A DNA stretch of 64,000 nucleotides, from the NCBI RefSeq assembly GCF_016461715.1, contig NZ_JAEMUI010000006.1, forward strand, positions 62,001 to 126,000, given 5' to 3'. Below the pieces are notes generated by a model that saw only the letters and a program-made list of their open reading frames with translations, was not told where the DNA came from and did no database searches. Shown one piece after another: positions 14,912 to 25,225 of this stretch (its first letter is position 1; each line of letters opens with the position of its first letter). A program made the position numbers and the translations under genes. This stretch comes from Marinomonas spartinae (GTDB lineage Bacteria > Pseudomonadota > Gammaproteobacteria > Pseudomonadales > Marinomonadaceae).

Positions 14912-17614
14912 ATGGGTGAATTAGCCAAAGAAATTATTCCCGTCAGTATCGAAAATGAACTAAAGGGTTCCTACCTTGATTATGCGATGAGCGTAATTGT
15001 TGGGCGAGCGTTACCAGATGTGCGTGATGGGCTTAAGCCTGTTCACCGTCGTGTTTTGTTTGCCATGAATGAGCTAAAGAACGATTGGAATAAAGCTTAC
15101 AAAAAATCGGCGCGTATTGTCGGTGATGTCATCGGTAAATACCATCCGCACGGTGATGTGGCGGTATACGACACCATTGTTCGTATGGCGCAGCCTTTCT
15201 CAATGCGTTACACCTTGATTGACGGTCAAGGTAACTTCGGCTCGGTGGATGGTGATAGTGCGGCTGCCATGCGTTACACAGAAATCCGCATGGAAAAAAT
15301 CTCTCATCATTTATTGATGGACTTAGAGAAAGAAACGGTTGATTTTGTGCCTAACTATGATGGCACTGAATTTATGCCATCCGTTTTGCCATCTCGTGTA
15401 CCTGGCTTGTTAGTCAATGGTTCTGCGGGTATTGCGGTCGGGATGGCGACGAATATTCCTCCGCACAATCTAGGGGAAGTCATTGATGGCTGTTTGGCGT
15501 TAATTAATAACGCTGATGTCACCATTGAAGAGTTAATGGAGCATATTCCTGGGCCAGATTTTCCAACGGCGGCCTTTATTAATGGTCGAGCAGGAATTGT
15601 TGAAGCTTATAAAACGGGCCGCGGACGCATTTATATGCGTGCTCGTCACCATATCGAAGATATGGAAAAAGGCAATCGCCAGTCGATTGTGTTCACGGAA
15701 ATTCCTTACCAGCTAAACAAAGCGAAAGTGATTGAAAAAATTGCAGAGCTTGTAAAAGAGAAGAAGCTGGAAGGTATCAGCGAACTGCGTGATGAGTCCG
15801 ATAAAGAAGGGATGCGCATCGTTGTAGAACTGCGTCGTGGTGAAAACCCCGATGTAGTGGTCAATAACATCTTTACTCAAACCCAGCTTCAGTCGGTGTT
15901 TGGTATTAATATGGTGGCCTTGGTTGATGGGCGTCCACAGTTATTGAATTTAAAGCAAATCCTTGAGTGCTTTGTTAAACACCGTCGTGAAGTGGTGACC
16001 CGTCGTACAATTTATGAACTTCGCAAAGCCCGTGAGCGTGGCCATATTCTTGAAGGTCTTGCGGTCGCTTTAGCGAACATTGATCGTGTTATTGAGCTGA
16101 TTCGTACGTCGCCCACTTCTGCCGAAGCGAAAGAAAAACTGGTGACAGAAGCGTGGCAGCCTGGCGATGTAGTGGCGATGTTAGAACGTGCTGGATCGGA
16201 TGCCTGTCGTCCAGATGATTTGGATGAGTGCTATGGTTTTGTGGACGGTATTTATCACCTTTCCCCTGAACAGGCACAAGCCATTCTGGATCTACGCTTG
16301 CATCGTTTGACAGGGCTTGAGCATGAGAAGTTGATGGGAGAGTACCGCTCTTTGATCGACGTAATTGCTGAATTGCTTTATATCCTGTCTAATCCTGAAC
16401 GTCTGATGGAAGTCATTCGCGAAGAGTTGGAAGAGGTTAGAGACAGTTTTGGTGATGTTCGCCGTACCGAGATTTTGACCTCTCGTCAAGACTTGACGAT
16501 TGCCGATTTAATTGACGAAGCGCCTATGGTAGTCACCATTTCGGATACGGGTTACGCAAAGTCTCAGCCGTTAGAGGAATATAAAGCTCAGCGTCGTGGT
16601 GGTCGAGGTAAGTCCGCATCCGCGATGAAGGACGAAGATCATATTAGCCATCTGTTGGTCACCAGCAGTCATGACACCGTGATGCTCTTTACTAATTTCG
16701 GTAAAGTGTATTGGTTGCGAGTATTTGAAATTCCGGTTGCCAGCCGCAACTCGAAGGGGCGTCCTATTGTTAACCTGTTGCCATTGGCAGAAGGTGAGCA
16801 CATTTCGGCCTTGTTGCCGTTAACAGCGCCGGAGAAAAGCGATTCTGAAGTGGATGATGAGGATGCGAACCAAGAGGCGAGCAGCTACATCTTTATGGCA
16901 ACAGCAAATGGTACCGTTAAGAAGACCGCGATGGAGCATTTTGCCCGTCCACGTTCAACGGGTCTGATTGCTTTGAGTTTGGATGAAACGGATGCTTTGG
17001 TTGGTGTGGCGCAAACCACAGGCAATGATGACATTATGTTGGTGTCCAGCTCTGGTAAGACGATTCGCTTCAATGAAGGGGATGTTCGTGCCATGGGGCG
17101 TACTGCAGCAGGTGTCCGTGGTATCCGTTTATCAGAAGAGGCCAAAGTCGTTTCTTTGATTGTTCCGCAGCAGGGTACGGCCGTGTTGATGGCTTGTGAG
17201 AACGGTTATGGTAAACGTACTATGATCGATGATTTCCCGGTCTATGGACGTGGTGGTCAAGGGGTTATTGGTATTCAAGTGTCCGAGCGAAATGGTCCGG
17301 TTGTTGGGGCCACTCAGGTCGATGAGACAGATGAGATCATTTTGATTACCGATCAAGGAACTTTGGTTCGTACCCGGGTTTCTGAGGTGTCTTGCCAGGG
17401 TCGTAATACGCAAGGTGTGACTTTGATCCGTTTAACCAACGATGAGCATCTAGTGGGTGTGGTTCGTGTGGTTGAGGATGATGAGAGTGAACTGCCTAGC
17501 GACGATGTTGTTGCAGATGAGCTGCAAAAAGGTGGTGATGCGCCTGAGAGTATTGTGGATGGTGAAGAGCCAAAAGCTGGCTTAGACCCTGACGCTAACG
17601 AAGACGCAGAGTAA
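14912..17614 (+). CDS. gyrA: DNA gyrase subunit A
   Basis: A 900-residue gyrase A subunit, which cuts and rejoins DNA to introduce negative supercoils with GyrB. Catalytic Tyr122 lies in AAMRYTEIR. The C-terminal beta-pinwheel carries the GyrA box QRRGGRGKS (about residue 560), and the end is an acidic tail. The quinolone region reads [10 protein letters not shown], so residue 83, Ser in E. coli and Thr in Pseudomonas, is Val here (GTG at 15158-15160), while Asp87 is kept. Own promoter, then a terminator before serC. Confidence 0.98.
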   Translation: MGELAKEIIPVSIENELKGSYLDYAMSVIVGRALPDVRDGLKPVHRRVLFAMNELKNDWNKAYKKSARIVGDVIGKYHPHGDVAVYDTIVRMAQPFSMRYTLIDGQGNFGSVDGDSAAAMRYTEIRMEKISHHLLMDLEKETVDFVPNYDGTEFMPSVLPSRVPGLLVNGSAGIAVGMATNIPPHNLGEVIDGCLALINNADVTIEELMEHIPGPDFPTAAFINGRAGIVEAYKTGRGRIYMRARHHIEDMEKGNRQSIVFTEIPYQLNKAKVIEKIAELVKEKKLEGISELRDESDKEGMRIVVELRRGENPDVVVNNIFTQTQLQSVFGINMVALVDGRPQLLNLKQILECFVKHRREVVTRRTIYELRKARERGHILEGLAVALANIDRVIELIRTSPTSAEAKEKLVTEAWQPGDVVAMLERAGSDACRPDDLDECYGFVDGIYHLSPEQAQAILDLRLHRLTGLEHEKLMGEYRSLIDVIAELLYILSNPERLMEVIREELEEVRDSFGDVRRTEILTSRQDLTIADLIDEAPMVVTISDTGYAKSQPLEEYKAQRRGGRGKSASAMKDEDHISHLLVTSSHDTVMLFTNFGKVYWLRVFEIPVASRNSKGRPIVNLLPLAEGEHISALLPLTAPEKSDSEVDDEDANQEASSYIFMATANGTVKKTAMEHFARPRSTGLIALSLDETDALVGVAQTTGNDDIMLVSSSGKTIRFNEGDVRAMGRTAAGVRGIRLSEEAKVVSLIVPQQGTAVLMACENGYGKRTMIDDFPVYGRGGQGVIGIQVSERNGPVVGATQVDETDEIILITDQGTLVRTRVSEVSCQGRNTQGVTLIRLTNDEHLVGVVRVVEDDESELPSDDVVADELQKGGDAPESIVDGEEPKAGLDPDANEDAE

Positions 17615-17647
17615 AAAAACAACGGCGCACCTAGGTGCGTCGTTTTT
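17615..17647 (+). terminator. Terminator after gyrA
   Basis: A near-perfect hairpin around the palindrome CGCACCTAGGTGCG, extended by AACG/CGTT and flanked by an A run and a T run. It begins right after the stop codon. serC follows 40 bases on, so some read-through may feed it. Confidence 0.85.
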
Positions 17648-17687
17648 CTGTTATCAGTCCTGATTTTTTTTAGAGGTAATAGGCGGG

Positions 17688-18770
17688 ATGAGCCGAGTAT
17701 ACAATTTTTGTTCTGGTCCAGCAGCGCTTCCTGAAGCGGTTCTTGAAAAAGCACAGTCTGAGCTATTAGATTGGCATGGTGCTGGTGTGTCGGTGATGGA
17801 AATGAGCCATCGTAGCGCCGAGTTTATGTCAATTTTGGCATCGGCCAAAGCGCGTTTAGCGCGCCTGATGAGCATTAGCGATGACTATGAGATTTTGTTT
17901 GCACAGGGTGGCGCATCGACGCTATTCGCTCAGATCCCAGCCAACCTTACTCATGGTTATGATTCTGCCTGCTATCTCGACACAGGAACTTGGTCGTCAA
18001 AGGCCATCAAGGAAGCAAAGAAATATACCAACGTCATTTTAGCGGGATCTTCTAAAGAGCAGAAATATTGTACCGTGCCGGACTTCTCGACGCTGAATCT
18101 GGATGAGAAAGCGGCTTATTTGCACCTTTGCCCTAACGAAACTATCGGTGGTTTAGAATTTGCCGATTTACCGGAAACTTCTCTGCCGATTGTAGCGGAT
18201 TTATCGTCAACGATTTTGTCACGCCAGATTGATGTGAGCAAATACGGTTTAATTTACGCGGGTGCCCAGAAAAACGTAGGTCCAGCGGGTGTCGTGATTT
18301 GTGTCGTTCGTAAAGACTTGCTTGCGCGTAGCTCTGACACGTTACCGACTGTTTGGAATTTTGACACGCTTGCTGCCAATGATTCCATGATTAATACTCC
18401 GCCAACGTTTGCTATTTACTTAGCCGATTTAGTGTTTGAGTGGTTAGAGGCTCAAGGTGGTGTGGCGGCGATTGAGCAGAAAAATATTGCCAAAGCCAAT
18501 GCCTTGTATGCCGCCATTGATAACAGTGATTTCTACTCCAACCCCATTGACCCTCGCTATCGTTCTCGTATGAACGTGACATTCACATTGGCCGATGCTT
18601 CTTTGGAGGCGAAATTCCTTGAGGAAGCTGAGGCGGTAGGTTTGCGAACACTAGCAGGTCATCGCTCTGTTGGGGGAATGCGTGCCAGTATCTACAATGC
18701 TATGCCAATAGAAGGCGTGCAAGCTCTGATTGGTTTTATGCGCGATTTTGAAGGGCGTTACGGTAAATAA
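17688..18770 (+). CDS. serC: Phosphoserine aminotransferase
   Basis: A 360-residue PLP enzyme making 3-phosphoserine from 3-phosphohydroxypyruvate, and acting also in pyridoxal phosphate synthesis. It begins VYNFCSGPAALPEAVLEKAQ and has MEMSHRS, the FAQGGAS phosphate loop and the PLP Lys in YAGAQKNVGPAG. SMINTPPTFAIY and the C-terminal HRSVGGMRASIYNAMP complete the family pattern. First gene of serC-pheA-tyrA/aroA-cmk; pheA starts 2 bases after its stop, so the two are translationally close. Confidence 0.97.
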   Translation: MSRVYNFCSGPAALPEAVLEKAQSELLDWHGAGVSVMEMSHRSAEFMSILASAKARLARLMSISDDYEILFAQGGASTLFAQIPANLTHGYDSACYLDTGTWSSKAIKEAKKYTNVILAGSSKEQKYCTVPDFSTLNLDEKAAYLHLCPNETIGGLEFADLPETSLPIVADLSSTILSRQIDVSKYGLIYAGAQKNVGPAGVVICVVRKDLLARSSDTLPTVWNFDTLAANDSMINTPPTFAIYLADLVFEWLEAQGGVAAIEQKNIAKANALYAAIDNSDFYSNPIDPRYRSRMNVTFTLADASLEAKFLEEAEAVGLRTLAGHRSVGGMRASIYNAMPIEGVQALIGFMRDFEGRYGK

Positions 18771-18772
18771 TA

Positions 18773-19894
18773 ATGTCTGATTCTATTCAAAACATCCCTG
18801 ATACCTTGCCTTTGTTGCGAGATCGTATCGACTCGATAGATTCACAAATTCAGGCGCTGATTAATGAGCGCGCACGCTGTGCTCAGAAAGTAGCAGAAGT
18901 GAAACTGCTTGAGCAAGGCGAAGAGGGCGTGGTGTTTTATCGCCCAGAGCGCGAGGCGCAAGTGTTGCGTCGAGTAATGGAGCGCAATGAAGGGCCGCTT
19001 GGGAACGAAGAAATGGCGAAAATCTTTCGTCAAATCATGTCCTCTTGTTTGGCGCTTGAGAGGCCAATGCGTATTGCGTTTCTCGGACCTGAAGGAACAT
19101 TTACTCAACAGGCTGCCTTAAAGCATTTTGGGGCGTCCATTATCAGTTCTCCTATGGCGGCCATCGATGAGGTGTTTCGCGAGGTAGAGTCTGGGGCGGC
19201 GCATTATGGTGTGGTGCCTGTTGAGAACTCCACAGAAGGTGTCGTGAATCATACATTAGACAGTTTTCGCGATACCCACTTAAAAATTTGTGGGGAAGTT
19301 GAGGAACGTATCCATCATCATTTGTTGGTGAGCCCGAATATTGATCCTGCAGATGTGACGCACATTTACTCTCATCAACAATCATTGGCGCAATGTCGTG
19401 CTTGGTTGGATCGATACTGGCCACATGCTGAGCGTATTGCGGTCTCGTCTAATGCGGAGGCGGCGCGTCTTGCCTCAGAGGCTGGTATGTCCGGTAAAGC
19501 AATTGCGGCCATCGCTGGTGAAATTGCCTGTGAGCTTTATGGGTTGGTAAAAGTCTCTGCCAATATAGAGGATCGACCTGATAACACCACGCGCTTTTTG
19601 GTGGTAGGTAAACAGGATGTGGCGCCAAGTGGCTGTGATAAAACATCTTTGCTCATCAGTGCCAAAAATGAACCAGGGGCTTTGTATCATTTGTTAGCCG
19701 CTTTTGATCGCAATGGTGTGGACATGACACGGCTGGAGACGAGGCCATCTCTTGTGAGTCGCTGGGATTATGTTTTTTATATCGACTTTGTTGGTCATCA
19801 TCAAGATAAGGCTTGTCAGTCTGTGATTGAAGAGTTAAAGGCTAGGGCCTCGGAAGTCAGGGTGCTGGGGTCTTATCCAGTCGCCGTGCTGTGA
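18773..19894 (+). CDS. pheA: Chorismate mutase / prephenate dehydratase (P-protein)
   Basis: A 373-residue bifunctional enzyme for phenylalanine synthesis. The N-terminal ~95 residues are an AroQ-type chorismate mutase (RDRIDSIDSQIQALINERA, YRPEREAQVLRR). The prephenate dehydratase domain starts at IAFLGPEGTFTQQAALKHFG and has VPVENSTEGVVNHTLD and the catalytic Thr-Arg-Phe in DNTTRFLVVG. The C-terminal ACT domain (LISAKNEPGALYHLL, LETRPS) mediates phenylalanine feedback. In Pseudomonas hisC2 lies between pheA and tyrA; here tyrA follows directly after 10 bases. Confidence 0.96.
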   Translation: MSDSIQNIPDTLPLLRDRIDSIDSQIQALINERARCAQKVAEVKLLEQGEEGVVFYRPEREAQVLRRVMERNEGPLGNEEMAKIFRQIMSSCLALERPMRIAFLGPEGTFTQQAALKHFGASIISSPMAAIDEVFREVESGAAHYGVVPVENSTEGVVNHTLDSFRDTHLKICGEVEERIHHHLLVSPNIDPADVTHIYSHQQSLAQCRAWLDRYWPHAERIAVSSNAEAARLASEAGMSGKAIAAIAGEIACELYGLVKVSANIEDRPDNTTRFLVVGKQDVAPSGCDKTSLLISAKNEPGALYHLLAAFDRNGVDMTRLETRPSLVSRWDYVFYIDFVGHHQDKACQSVIEELKARASEVRVLGSYPVAVL

Positions 19895-19904
19895 GCTTGA
19901 TAAT

Positions 19905-22157
19905 GTGGCGAATACCGTTAGGTATAAGGGTCTTATAAGCGTGTTGGATATGGATACAAAAGAAGTGCCCTTGTTTGGGAATGTGTTGGTCGTTGGTCTC
20001 GGCATGATTGGCGGTTCTTTCGCTAAAGCACTGAAAGAGCGAGGTTTGGCGACTTTGTATGGGGCCGATAGGCGTGAGTCTGAGCTGGTGCTTGGCGTTT
20101 CAGCAGGGGTTATTGATCATCCGGCAAAACTTACTGCCGAGTTCATTGTAAAAATGGATGTTATCATACTGGCTACGCCTGTGAGGGCGATGGAGTCAGT
20201 CTTGTCTGAGATAAAGCCTTATTTAAAACCAACCACTTTGTTGACCGATGTTGGGTCGACAAAGGGTAGTGTTGTGGAGGCCGCTAAGCGAGTATTTGGC
20301 AATATGCCAGCAAACTTTATTCCTGGACATCCGATTGCTGGTGCGGAAAAAAGTGGTGTGTTGGCGGCCAATTCGCACTTGTTTGAAAAGCATATGGCGA
20401 TTGTGACCCCGCTGCCAGCCAGTGATCCTGTGTTGGTGGATCGTTTGCATCAGTTGTGGATGGCTGTTGGTGCGGAGGTTGTGAGCATGGATGTGGAGCA
20501 TCACGACTATGTGCTTGCGTCCTCTAGTCACTTGCCTCACCTTTTGGCTTATACTTTGGTTGATGCATTGGCGAACAGTGATCGTAGCCAAGATGTGTTT
20601 AAATTCGCGGCGGGTGGTTTTCGTGACTTTACGCGTATCGCCTCGAGTGATCCTGTCATGTGGCGCGACGTCTTTCTTTCGAATAAAAAAGCGACGTTAG
20701 CGACGTTAGATCATTTTACTGAGCGTCTCGCCGTGATGAGAGAAGCCATAGAGCAAGGTGATGGGGCTGGCATGTTTGGCGTATTTACACGGGCTAAGTC
20801 TGCCAGGGATCACTTTTTGCGTTTGTTGGAGCACCGAACTTCTGGACGCTCTCAAGAAATAAAGCCTATTTCGCTCAATGTGTCTCCTGTTTCTTCGATA
20901 AAGGGAGAAATTTCTTTGCTGGGTGACAAATTTTTGTCACATAAGGCGATTACCCTAGCCTGCCTGTCAGAAGGGATCAGTGTATTACAGAATGTTGATT
21001 TGAGCGGTGATGTATTAATTACCTTACAAGCTTTTCGAGACATGGGGGTCGTGATTGAGCAAGTGTCTGCGAGTCAATTGCGGGTTCATGGTGTTGGTCT
21101 CAAGGGCTTAAAGGCGCCCATTGCTCCGATTAATGTCCATGAGTCGATCATGAGTTTGCATCTTTTGTTGCCAGTTTTAGCGGCTCAGAGCTTTTCTTCT
21201 AAGGTGATTGCTGAAGGTGTATTACTCAATCGACCTATGGGGAACTTGTTTGGTTTAGTGCGTTCTATGGGAAGTCGTCTAACGCCAAGTGCGGCTGATT
21301 GTTTGCCTGTCGTGCTTGAGCCTAGTGCATTGGATGGCAGAATCTTGATTACCCCATATGGTGAAGAATTATTGGATACGACGGCATTGCTGGCGTTGCT
21401 CTTTTTACCTGAAGAGGCAAGGTTGCAAGGTTGTTCGACATTAGATGTCAATCGAGATGTGTTTGCGAGTTTTTCCATTCAGTTGCAGAGTCAGGAGGGC
21501 GGGGTTGCTCGCTCTGGCTTAATGCCAAAGGCCGGTGAGATTGTTTTGCCTGGTGATGCAATGAAAGCCGCTTGGTGGATGTTGTTGGCGAGTTTGTCTC
21601 CAGGGTCAAAGCTGACATTAAAAAATGTATTTTGCGAGCGATTGGCAAAGGCTTATTGGCCGATACTGGCGGCAGCAGGGGCAAACTTTTCTGTGCAGAG
21701 AAGTAAAGAGGGGGGCTTTGATATTGGAGAATTGATGGTCTCCTTTGCTCAATTGTCTCCTTTGCTGCTTAATGCAGAGCAGGTGTATGAGGTGCGCGAT
21801 ATGTTGCCTTTGTTGTGTGTTGTCGCTGCCTGCTCTAATGGCACTAGTTCTCTAAGTGGTATCAATTTATTGCCTTATTATCATGAGGATAGAGTGCAGT
21901 GTTTAGTGGATGCACTTGTACAAGTGGGTATTGAATGTGAATACCATTCAGGACATTTGAAAATTGTTGGTGGTCTTCCTACTGGCGGCGAAATGGATTG
22001 TGCCGGTGATTACCATCTTGCGCTAGCGATGTTAGCCATTGCTGTGCGAGGCTCTGGATCAACAAAAGTAGATGATTGCCAAAAAATATTAAACGAGTTT
22101 ACAGAATTACAAGAGGTAGCAGCGCGAGTAGGTTTTCACTGCGCTGTTGCTCAATAG
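19905..22157 (+). CDS. tyrA: Prephenate dehydrogenase fused to a degenerate EPSP-synthase domain
   Basis: A 750-residue fusion with the TyrA-AroA layout of pseudomonads. Residues ~25-310 are an intact prephenate dehydrogenase: NAD loop [23 protein letters not shown], catalytic His in [11 protein letters not shown], and [12 protein letters not shown]. Residues ~337-750 align with AroA throughout ([26 protein letters not shown]...[13 protein letters not shown]) but key residues are gone. GDKSxSHR reads GDKFLSHK (340-347), the NSGT loop reads HESI (412-415), KES reads YHE (659-661) and GDHR reads GDYH (701-704). The AroA half is probably inactive. The start is uncertain: GTG 19905, GTG 19941 or ATG 19950. 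Confidence 0.9.
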   Translation: MANTVRYKGLISVLDMDTKEVPLFGNVLVVGLGMIGGSFAKALKERGLATLYGADRRESELVLGVSAGVIDHPAKLTAEFIVKMDVIILATPVRAMESVLSEIKPYLKPTTLLTDVGSTKGSVVEAAKRVFGNMPANFIPGHPIAGAEKSGVLAANSHLFEKHMAIVTPLPASDPVLVDRLHQLWMAVGAEVVSMDVEHHDYVLASSSHLPHLLAYTLVDALANSDRSQDVFKFAAGGFRDFTRIASSDPVMWRDVFLSNKKATLATLDHFTERLAVMREAIEQGDGAGMFGVFTRAKSARDHFLRLLEHRTSGRSQEIKPISLNVSPVSSIKGEISLLGDKFLSHKAITLACLSEGISVLQNVDLSGDVLITLQAFRDMGVVIEQVSASQLRVHGVGLKGLKAPIAPINVHESIMSLHLLLPVLAAQSFSSKVIAEGVLLNRPMGNLFGLVRSMGSRLTPSAADCLPVVLEPSALDGRILITPYGEELLDTTALLALLFLPEEARLQGCSTLDVNRDVFASFSIQLQSQEGGVARSGLMPKAGEIVLPGDAMKAAWWMLLASLSPGSKLTLKNVFCERLAKAYWPILAAAGANFSVQRSKEGGFDIGELMVSFAQLSPLLLNAEQVYEVRDMLPLLCVVAACSNGTSSLSGINLLPYYHEDRVQCLVDALVQVGIECEYHSGHLKIVGGLPTGGEMDCAGDYHLALAMLAIAVRGSGSTKVDDCQKILNEFTELQEVAARVGFHCAVAQ

Positions 22158-22176
22158 CATTGAAAGAGGAAGATTT

Positions 22177-22863
22177 ATGATTAACCAAGCCCCAGTCATC
22201 GCGATTGATGGTCCAAGTGGTGCTGGCAAGGGAACTGTTAGCCAGTTAGTCGCAGAGAAGCTGGGATGGCATTTGCTTGATAGCGGTGCCTTGTATCGAT
22301 TGTTGGCGTTGGCTGTTTCCCATCATGGAATGTCTGTAGATGAGGTTGATACGCTAAAAGTGTTGGCCGAACATCTCGATATTCAGTTCCAGCAAGGTGA
22401 TGATGAGGGAAAGGTTGAGATTGTGTTGGAAGGTGAGGTCGTCACACAAGCAATTCGAACGGAAGATGTGGGAAATGATGCTTCGAAATTGGCTGCTATT
22501 CCGGAAGTTAGAGAAGGTTTGCTGTTGCGTCAACGAGCGTTTGCGCAAGCCCCTGGTCTGGTGGCGGATGGGCGTGATATGGGGACGGTTGTTTTCCCCA
22601 ATGCACCCATTAAGATTTTTTTAACAGCGTCCGCTGAAGAGCGTGCACAAAGACGTTTACAGCAATTGCAGCAAAAAGGCGAAACTGTTAATCTTAGCGA
22701 ATTAGTTCAATCGATTAAAGAAAGAGATGAGCGCGATGCCAATAGAGCCATTGCGCCTCTGGTGCCAGCTGCTGGCGCTTTAGTGATTGATAGCACAGAA
22801 TTAACAATAGAACAGGTTGTCGAGATGGTTTTTGCTGAAGCAGTGAAGGCTGGTCTCGCATAA
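22177..22863 (+). CDS. cmk: Cytidylate kinase
   Basis: A 228-residue (d)CMP kinase of the nucleoside monophosphate kinase fold, feeding CDP to RNA, DNA and lipid precursor pools. The P-loop is [13 protein letters not shown], followed by [12 protein letters not shown], the NMP-binding segment, [13 protein letters not shown] and the lid with [12 protein letters not shown] chose ATG 22177 ([12 protein letters not shown]) because AGAGGAAG lies just upstream; in-frame starts from 22147 would run back into the end of tyrA. rpsA follows, as in most gammaproteobacteria. Confidence 0.96.
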   Translation: MINQAPVIAIDGPSGAGKGTVSQLVAEKLGWHLLDSGALYRLLALAVSHHGMSVDEVDTLKVLAEHLDIQFQQGDDEGKVEIVLEGEVVTQAIRTEDVGNDASKLAAIPEVREGLLLRQRAFAQAPGLVADGRDMGTVVFPNAPIKIFLTASAEERAQRRLQQLQQKGETVNLSELVQSIKERDERDANRAIAPLVPAAGALVIDSTELTIEQVVEMVFAEAVKAGLA

Positions 22864-22901
22864 CCTGTTCTTTTGTGCGTGTACTGTTTTTTACAAGAAT
22901 G

Positions 22902-23038
22902 TGCTAGAATAGATTGGATTTTATACAAGTCGATAGGAGACCAGCATACTTCTGTCGCAACATTCATAAAAATTGACCCGTATTTGCTGGTGGTACGGAT
23001 AAGGCTAAGATTTTTTGGCCAACTATATAGGAAATACA
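22902..23038 (+). promoter_or_regulatory. rpsA promoter and structured leader
   Basis: TGCTAGAAT at 22902-22910 is an extended -10. The ~125-base leader up to the ATG at 23039 contains hairpin CCGTA (22978-22982) / TACGG (22994-22998), a second GGC...GCC pairing (23003-23020) and AU-rich stretches around the ribosome site. In E. coli, S1 protein represses its own translation by binding such a leader; the same is inferred here. Confidence 0.55.
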
Positions 23039-24721
23039 ATGACTCAAAGCTTCGCAGAACTGTTTGAAGAAAGCCTAAAAAGCGTCGAAATGGCGCCTGG
23101 CTCAATTGTTACTGGTATTGTTGTTGATATCGACAGCGAATGGGTAACTGTTCATGCAGGTCTTAAATCTGAAGGCGTAATTCCTCGTTCTCAGTTCCTA
23201 ACGGAAAGTGGTGAGTTCAACCTTAACATCGGTGACGAAGTTAAAGTTGCGCTAGATGCTGTTGAAGATGGTTTCGGTGAGACTAAATTGTCTCGTGAAA
23301 AAGCGAAACGTGCTGAAACGTGGGCGGTTCTTGAAAAAGCTTACGAAGAAGGTGCCATCGTCAATGGTGTTATCAATGGTAAAGTTAAAGGTGGCTTCAC
23401 TGTTGATATCGCTAACATCCGTGCTTTCCTACCAGGTTCATTGGTAGATGTTCGCCCAATCCGCGACACATCTCACTTGGAAGGTGTGGATCTAGAGTTC
23501 AAACTTATCAAGCTTGATCAAAAACGTAACAACGTTGTTGTTTCTCGTCGTGCCGTTATGGAAGCGACTAACAGCGCTGAGCGTGAAACACTTCTTGCTT
23601 CTCTTGAAGAAGGTCAAGAAGTTAAAGGTATCGTTAAGAACCTTACAGATTACGGTGCGTTCGTTGATCTTGGTGGTGTTGATGGTCTTCTACACATCAC
23701 TGATATGGCTTGGAAACGCATTAAGCACCCAAGCGAAATCATTGCTGTTGGTGATGAAATCGATGTTAAAGTCCTTAAATTTGACCGCGAGCGTAACCGT
23801 GTGTCTTTAGGTCTTAAACAATTGGGTGAAGATCCATGGGTTGCTATCAAAGCACGTTACCCAGAAGGTACTAAAGTTACCGCTAAAGTAACTAACTTGA
23901 CTGATTACGGCTGCTTCGCTGAGCTTGAAGAAGGTGTAGAAGGTCTTGTTCACGTATCTGAAATGGATTGGACGAACAAAAACATTCACCCATCTAAAGT
24001 GGTTCAGATTGGTGATGAAGTAGAAGTAATGATCCTTGATATCGACGAAGAACGCCGTCGTATCTCTTTGGGTATCAAGCAATGCACTATGAACCCATGG
24101 GAAGAGTTTGCTACGTCTTTCAACAAAGGCGACAAGATTTCTGGCGCAATCAAGTCTATCACTGACTTTGGTGTGTTCATCGGTCTTGATGGCGGTATCG
24201 ATGGTCTTGTTCACCTATCTGACCTATCTTGGGATGAAGCCGGTGAAGAAGCGGTTCGTCAATACAAGAAAGGTGATGTGCTTGAAACTGTTGTATTGTC
24301 TATCGATGCTGAACGCGAGCGTATTTCTCTTGGCGTTAAACAGCTAGAAGAAGACCCATTTGTTGCTTTCGTTGCTGAAAACGATAAAGGTGCTATCGTC
24401 AATGGTACTGTTGCATCTGTTGATGCTAAAGGTGCGGTTGTCACTCTAGCTGAAGGTGTTGAGGCGACGTTGAAAGTATCTGAAATCAGCCGTGAGCGTA
24501 TTGAAGATGCAACAACAGCATTGAAAGAAGGCGATAAAGTTGAGGCGGCGATCATCAATGTTGATCGTAAGGCTCGTACTATTGCGATTTCTATCAAGCA
24601 GAAAGATGCAACTGAAGAAAAAGCAGCACTTAAGTCTCACTCAGAGAAACAACAAGTTGAAGCAAATGGTCCAACCACTATCGGTGATTTGATCAAAGCG
24701 CAACTAGAAAACCAAAACTAA
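23039..24721 (+). CDS. rpsA: 30S ribosomal protein S1
   Basis: A 560-residue S1 with six repeats of the S1 RNA-binding fold. Domains 1-2 (ribosome binding) start near [11 protein letters not shown] and [19 protein letters not shown]. Domains 3-6 carry the repeated [55 protein letters not shown] and a last, more diverged repeat. S1 unfolds and delivers mRNA to the 30S subunit. ATG 23039 ([12 protein letters not shown]) follows TAGGAAA; longer starts are not supported. No ihfB follows, unlike in many relatives. Confidence 0.98.
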   Translation: MTQSFAELFEESLKSVEMAPGSIVTGIVVDIDSEWVTVHAGLKSEGVIPRSQFLTESGEFNLNIGDEVKVALDAVEDGFGETKLSREKAKRAETWAVLEKAYEEGAIVNGVINGKVKGGFTVDIANIRAFLPGSLVDVRPIRDTSHLEGVDLEFKLIKLDQKRNNVVVSRRAVMEATNSAERETLLASLEEGQEVKGIVKNLTDYGAFVDLGGVDGLLHITDMAWKRIKHPSEIIAVGDEIDVKVLKFDRERNRVSLGLKQLGEDPWVAIKARYPEGTKVTAKVTNLTDYGCFAELEEGVEGLVHVSEMDWTNKNIHPSKVVQIGDEVEVMILDIDEERRRISLGIKQCTMNPWEEFATSFNKGDKISGAIKSITDFGVFIGLDGGIDGLVHLSDLSWDEAGEEAVRQYKKGDVLETVVLSIDAERERISLGVKQLEEDPFVAFVAENDKGAIVNGTVASVDAKGAVVTLAEGVEATLKVSEISRERIEDATTALKEGDKVEAAIINVDRKARTIAISIKQKDATEEKAALKSHSEKQQVEANGPTTIGDLIKAQLENQN

Positions 24722-24750
24722 GATCTTAAATAAGTAAAATCTTAGTGAAT

Positions 24751-24779
24751 AAAAAACGGGCTTCGGCCCGTTTTTTTTT
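24751..24779 (+). terminator. Terminator after rpsA
   Basis: AAAAAACGGGC-TTCG-GCCCGTTTTTTTTT: a perfect stem closed by a UUCG tetraloop with a long T run. Confidence 0.95.
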
Positions 24780-24823
24780 ATCAAAATTTTTGGTCAATTT
24801 TGCGTTAACACATTGACAGGAAA

Positions 24824-24860
24824 ACTATACACAAAACATGTGGATAACTATGGGTATAGT
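24824..24860. promoter_or_regulatory. Two opposed DnaA-box sequences within an inverted repeat
   Basis: CTATACACA (24825-24833) matches TTATNCACA at 8 of 9 positions on the plus strand. TGTGGATAA (24839-24847) is a perfect DnaA box (TTATCCACA) on the minus strand. Both lie inside arms ACTATAC (24824-24830) / GTATAGT (24854-24860). The site is in the gap between the rpsA terminator and a convergent small gene, so it is not an obvious promoter. Confidence 0.4.
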
Positions 24861-24875
24861 CTGTTTCTTGGCTGG

Positions 24876-25133
24876 CTACCTTAAGCTGGCAAGTAGTTTT
24901 TGCATATCTTGTTCGTCCCACTCTTCCTTTTCAACGAGTTTTTTAAACTCTTCGCTGTGTTGGGTTCTGTGTAAGTTTTTCTGAAATTTGGCAAAATGCA
25001 TTTCTTTGATCAGTTTTTCATCCTGTTCTGAGCGATACAGCTTTGGTTCTTGAGGAGAGGAATCCGATTGAGCATCAGAGAGGTTCATCTTGTTGATGGC
25101 TTTGTAAGTCTTTAAGAAATCTTTCTTATTCAT
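24876..25133 (-). CDS. Hypothetical small charged protein
   Basis: An 85-residue, very hydrophilic protein starting MNKKDFLKTYKAINKMNLSD. It is rich in Lys and Glu, lacks Cys and membrane segments, and ends EEWDEQDMQKLLASLR; helical prediction by eye is strong. I do not recognise the family. ATG 25133 has GGAGAG six bases upstream, so I prefer it to an upstream start at 25172. It is oriented like trmO and lies about 90 bases after the start-proximal gap; it may be transcribed with it. Confidence 0.65.
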   Translation of the reverse strand: MNKKDFLKTYKAINKMNLSDAQSDSSPQEPKLYRSEQDEKLIKEMHFAKFQKNLHRTQHSEEFKKLVEKEEWDEQDMQKLLASLR

Positions 25134-25225
25134 AGCGCTCTCCGCTCGTCTTTCAATCAATTGCATGCCCATCGGTTACTTATTGTGAAGTATTCGTGTG
25201 GCCATTTTCTCGTATAGGTGTTCTC

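Noticed and set aside
19905..22157. Frameshift or sequencing error as cause of the odd AroA half
   Set aside because: The reading frame aligns continuously with AroA from start to end, with substitutions only at scattered sites, so local frameshifts do not explain it.
23039..24721. Repeated DYG/DFG segments in rpsA as a DNA repeat
   Set aside because: They are the S1 domain repeats of the protein, not a separate repeat element.
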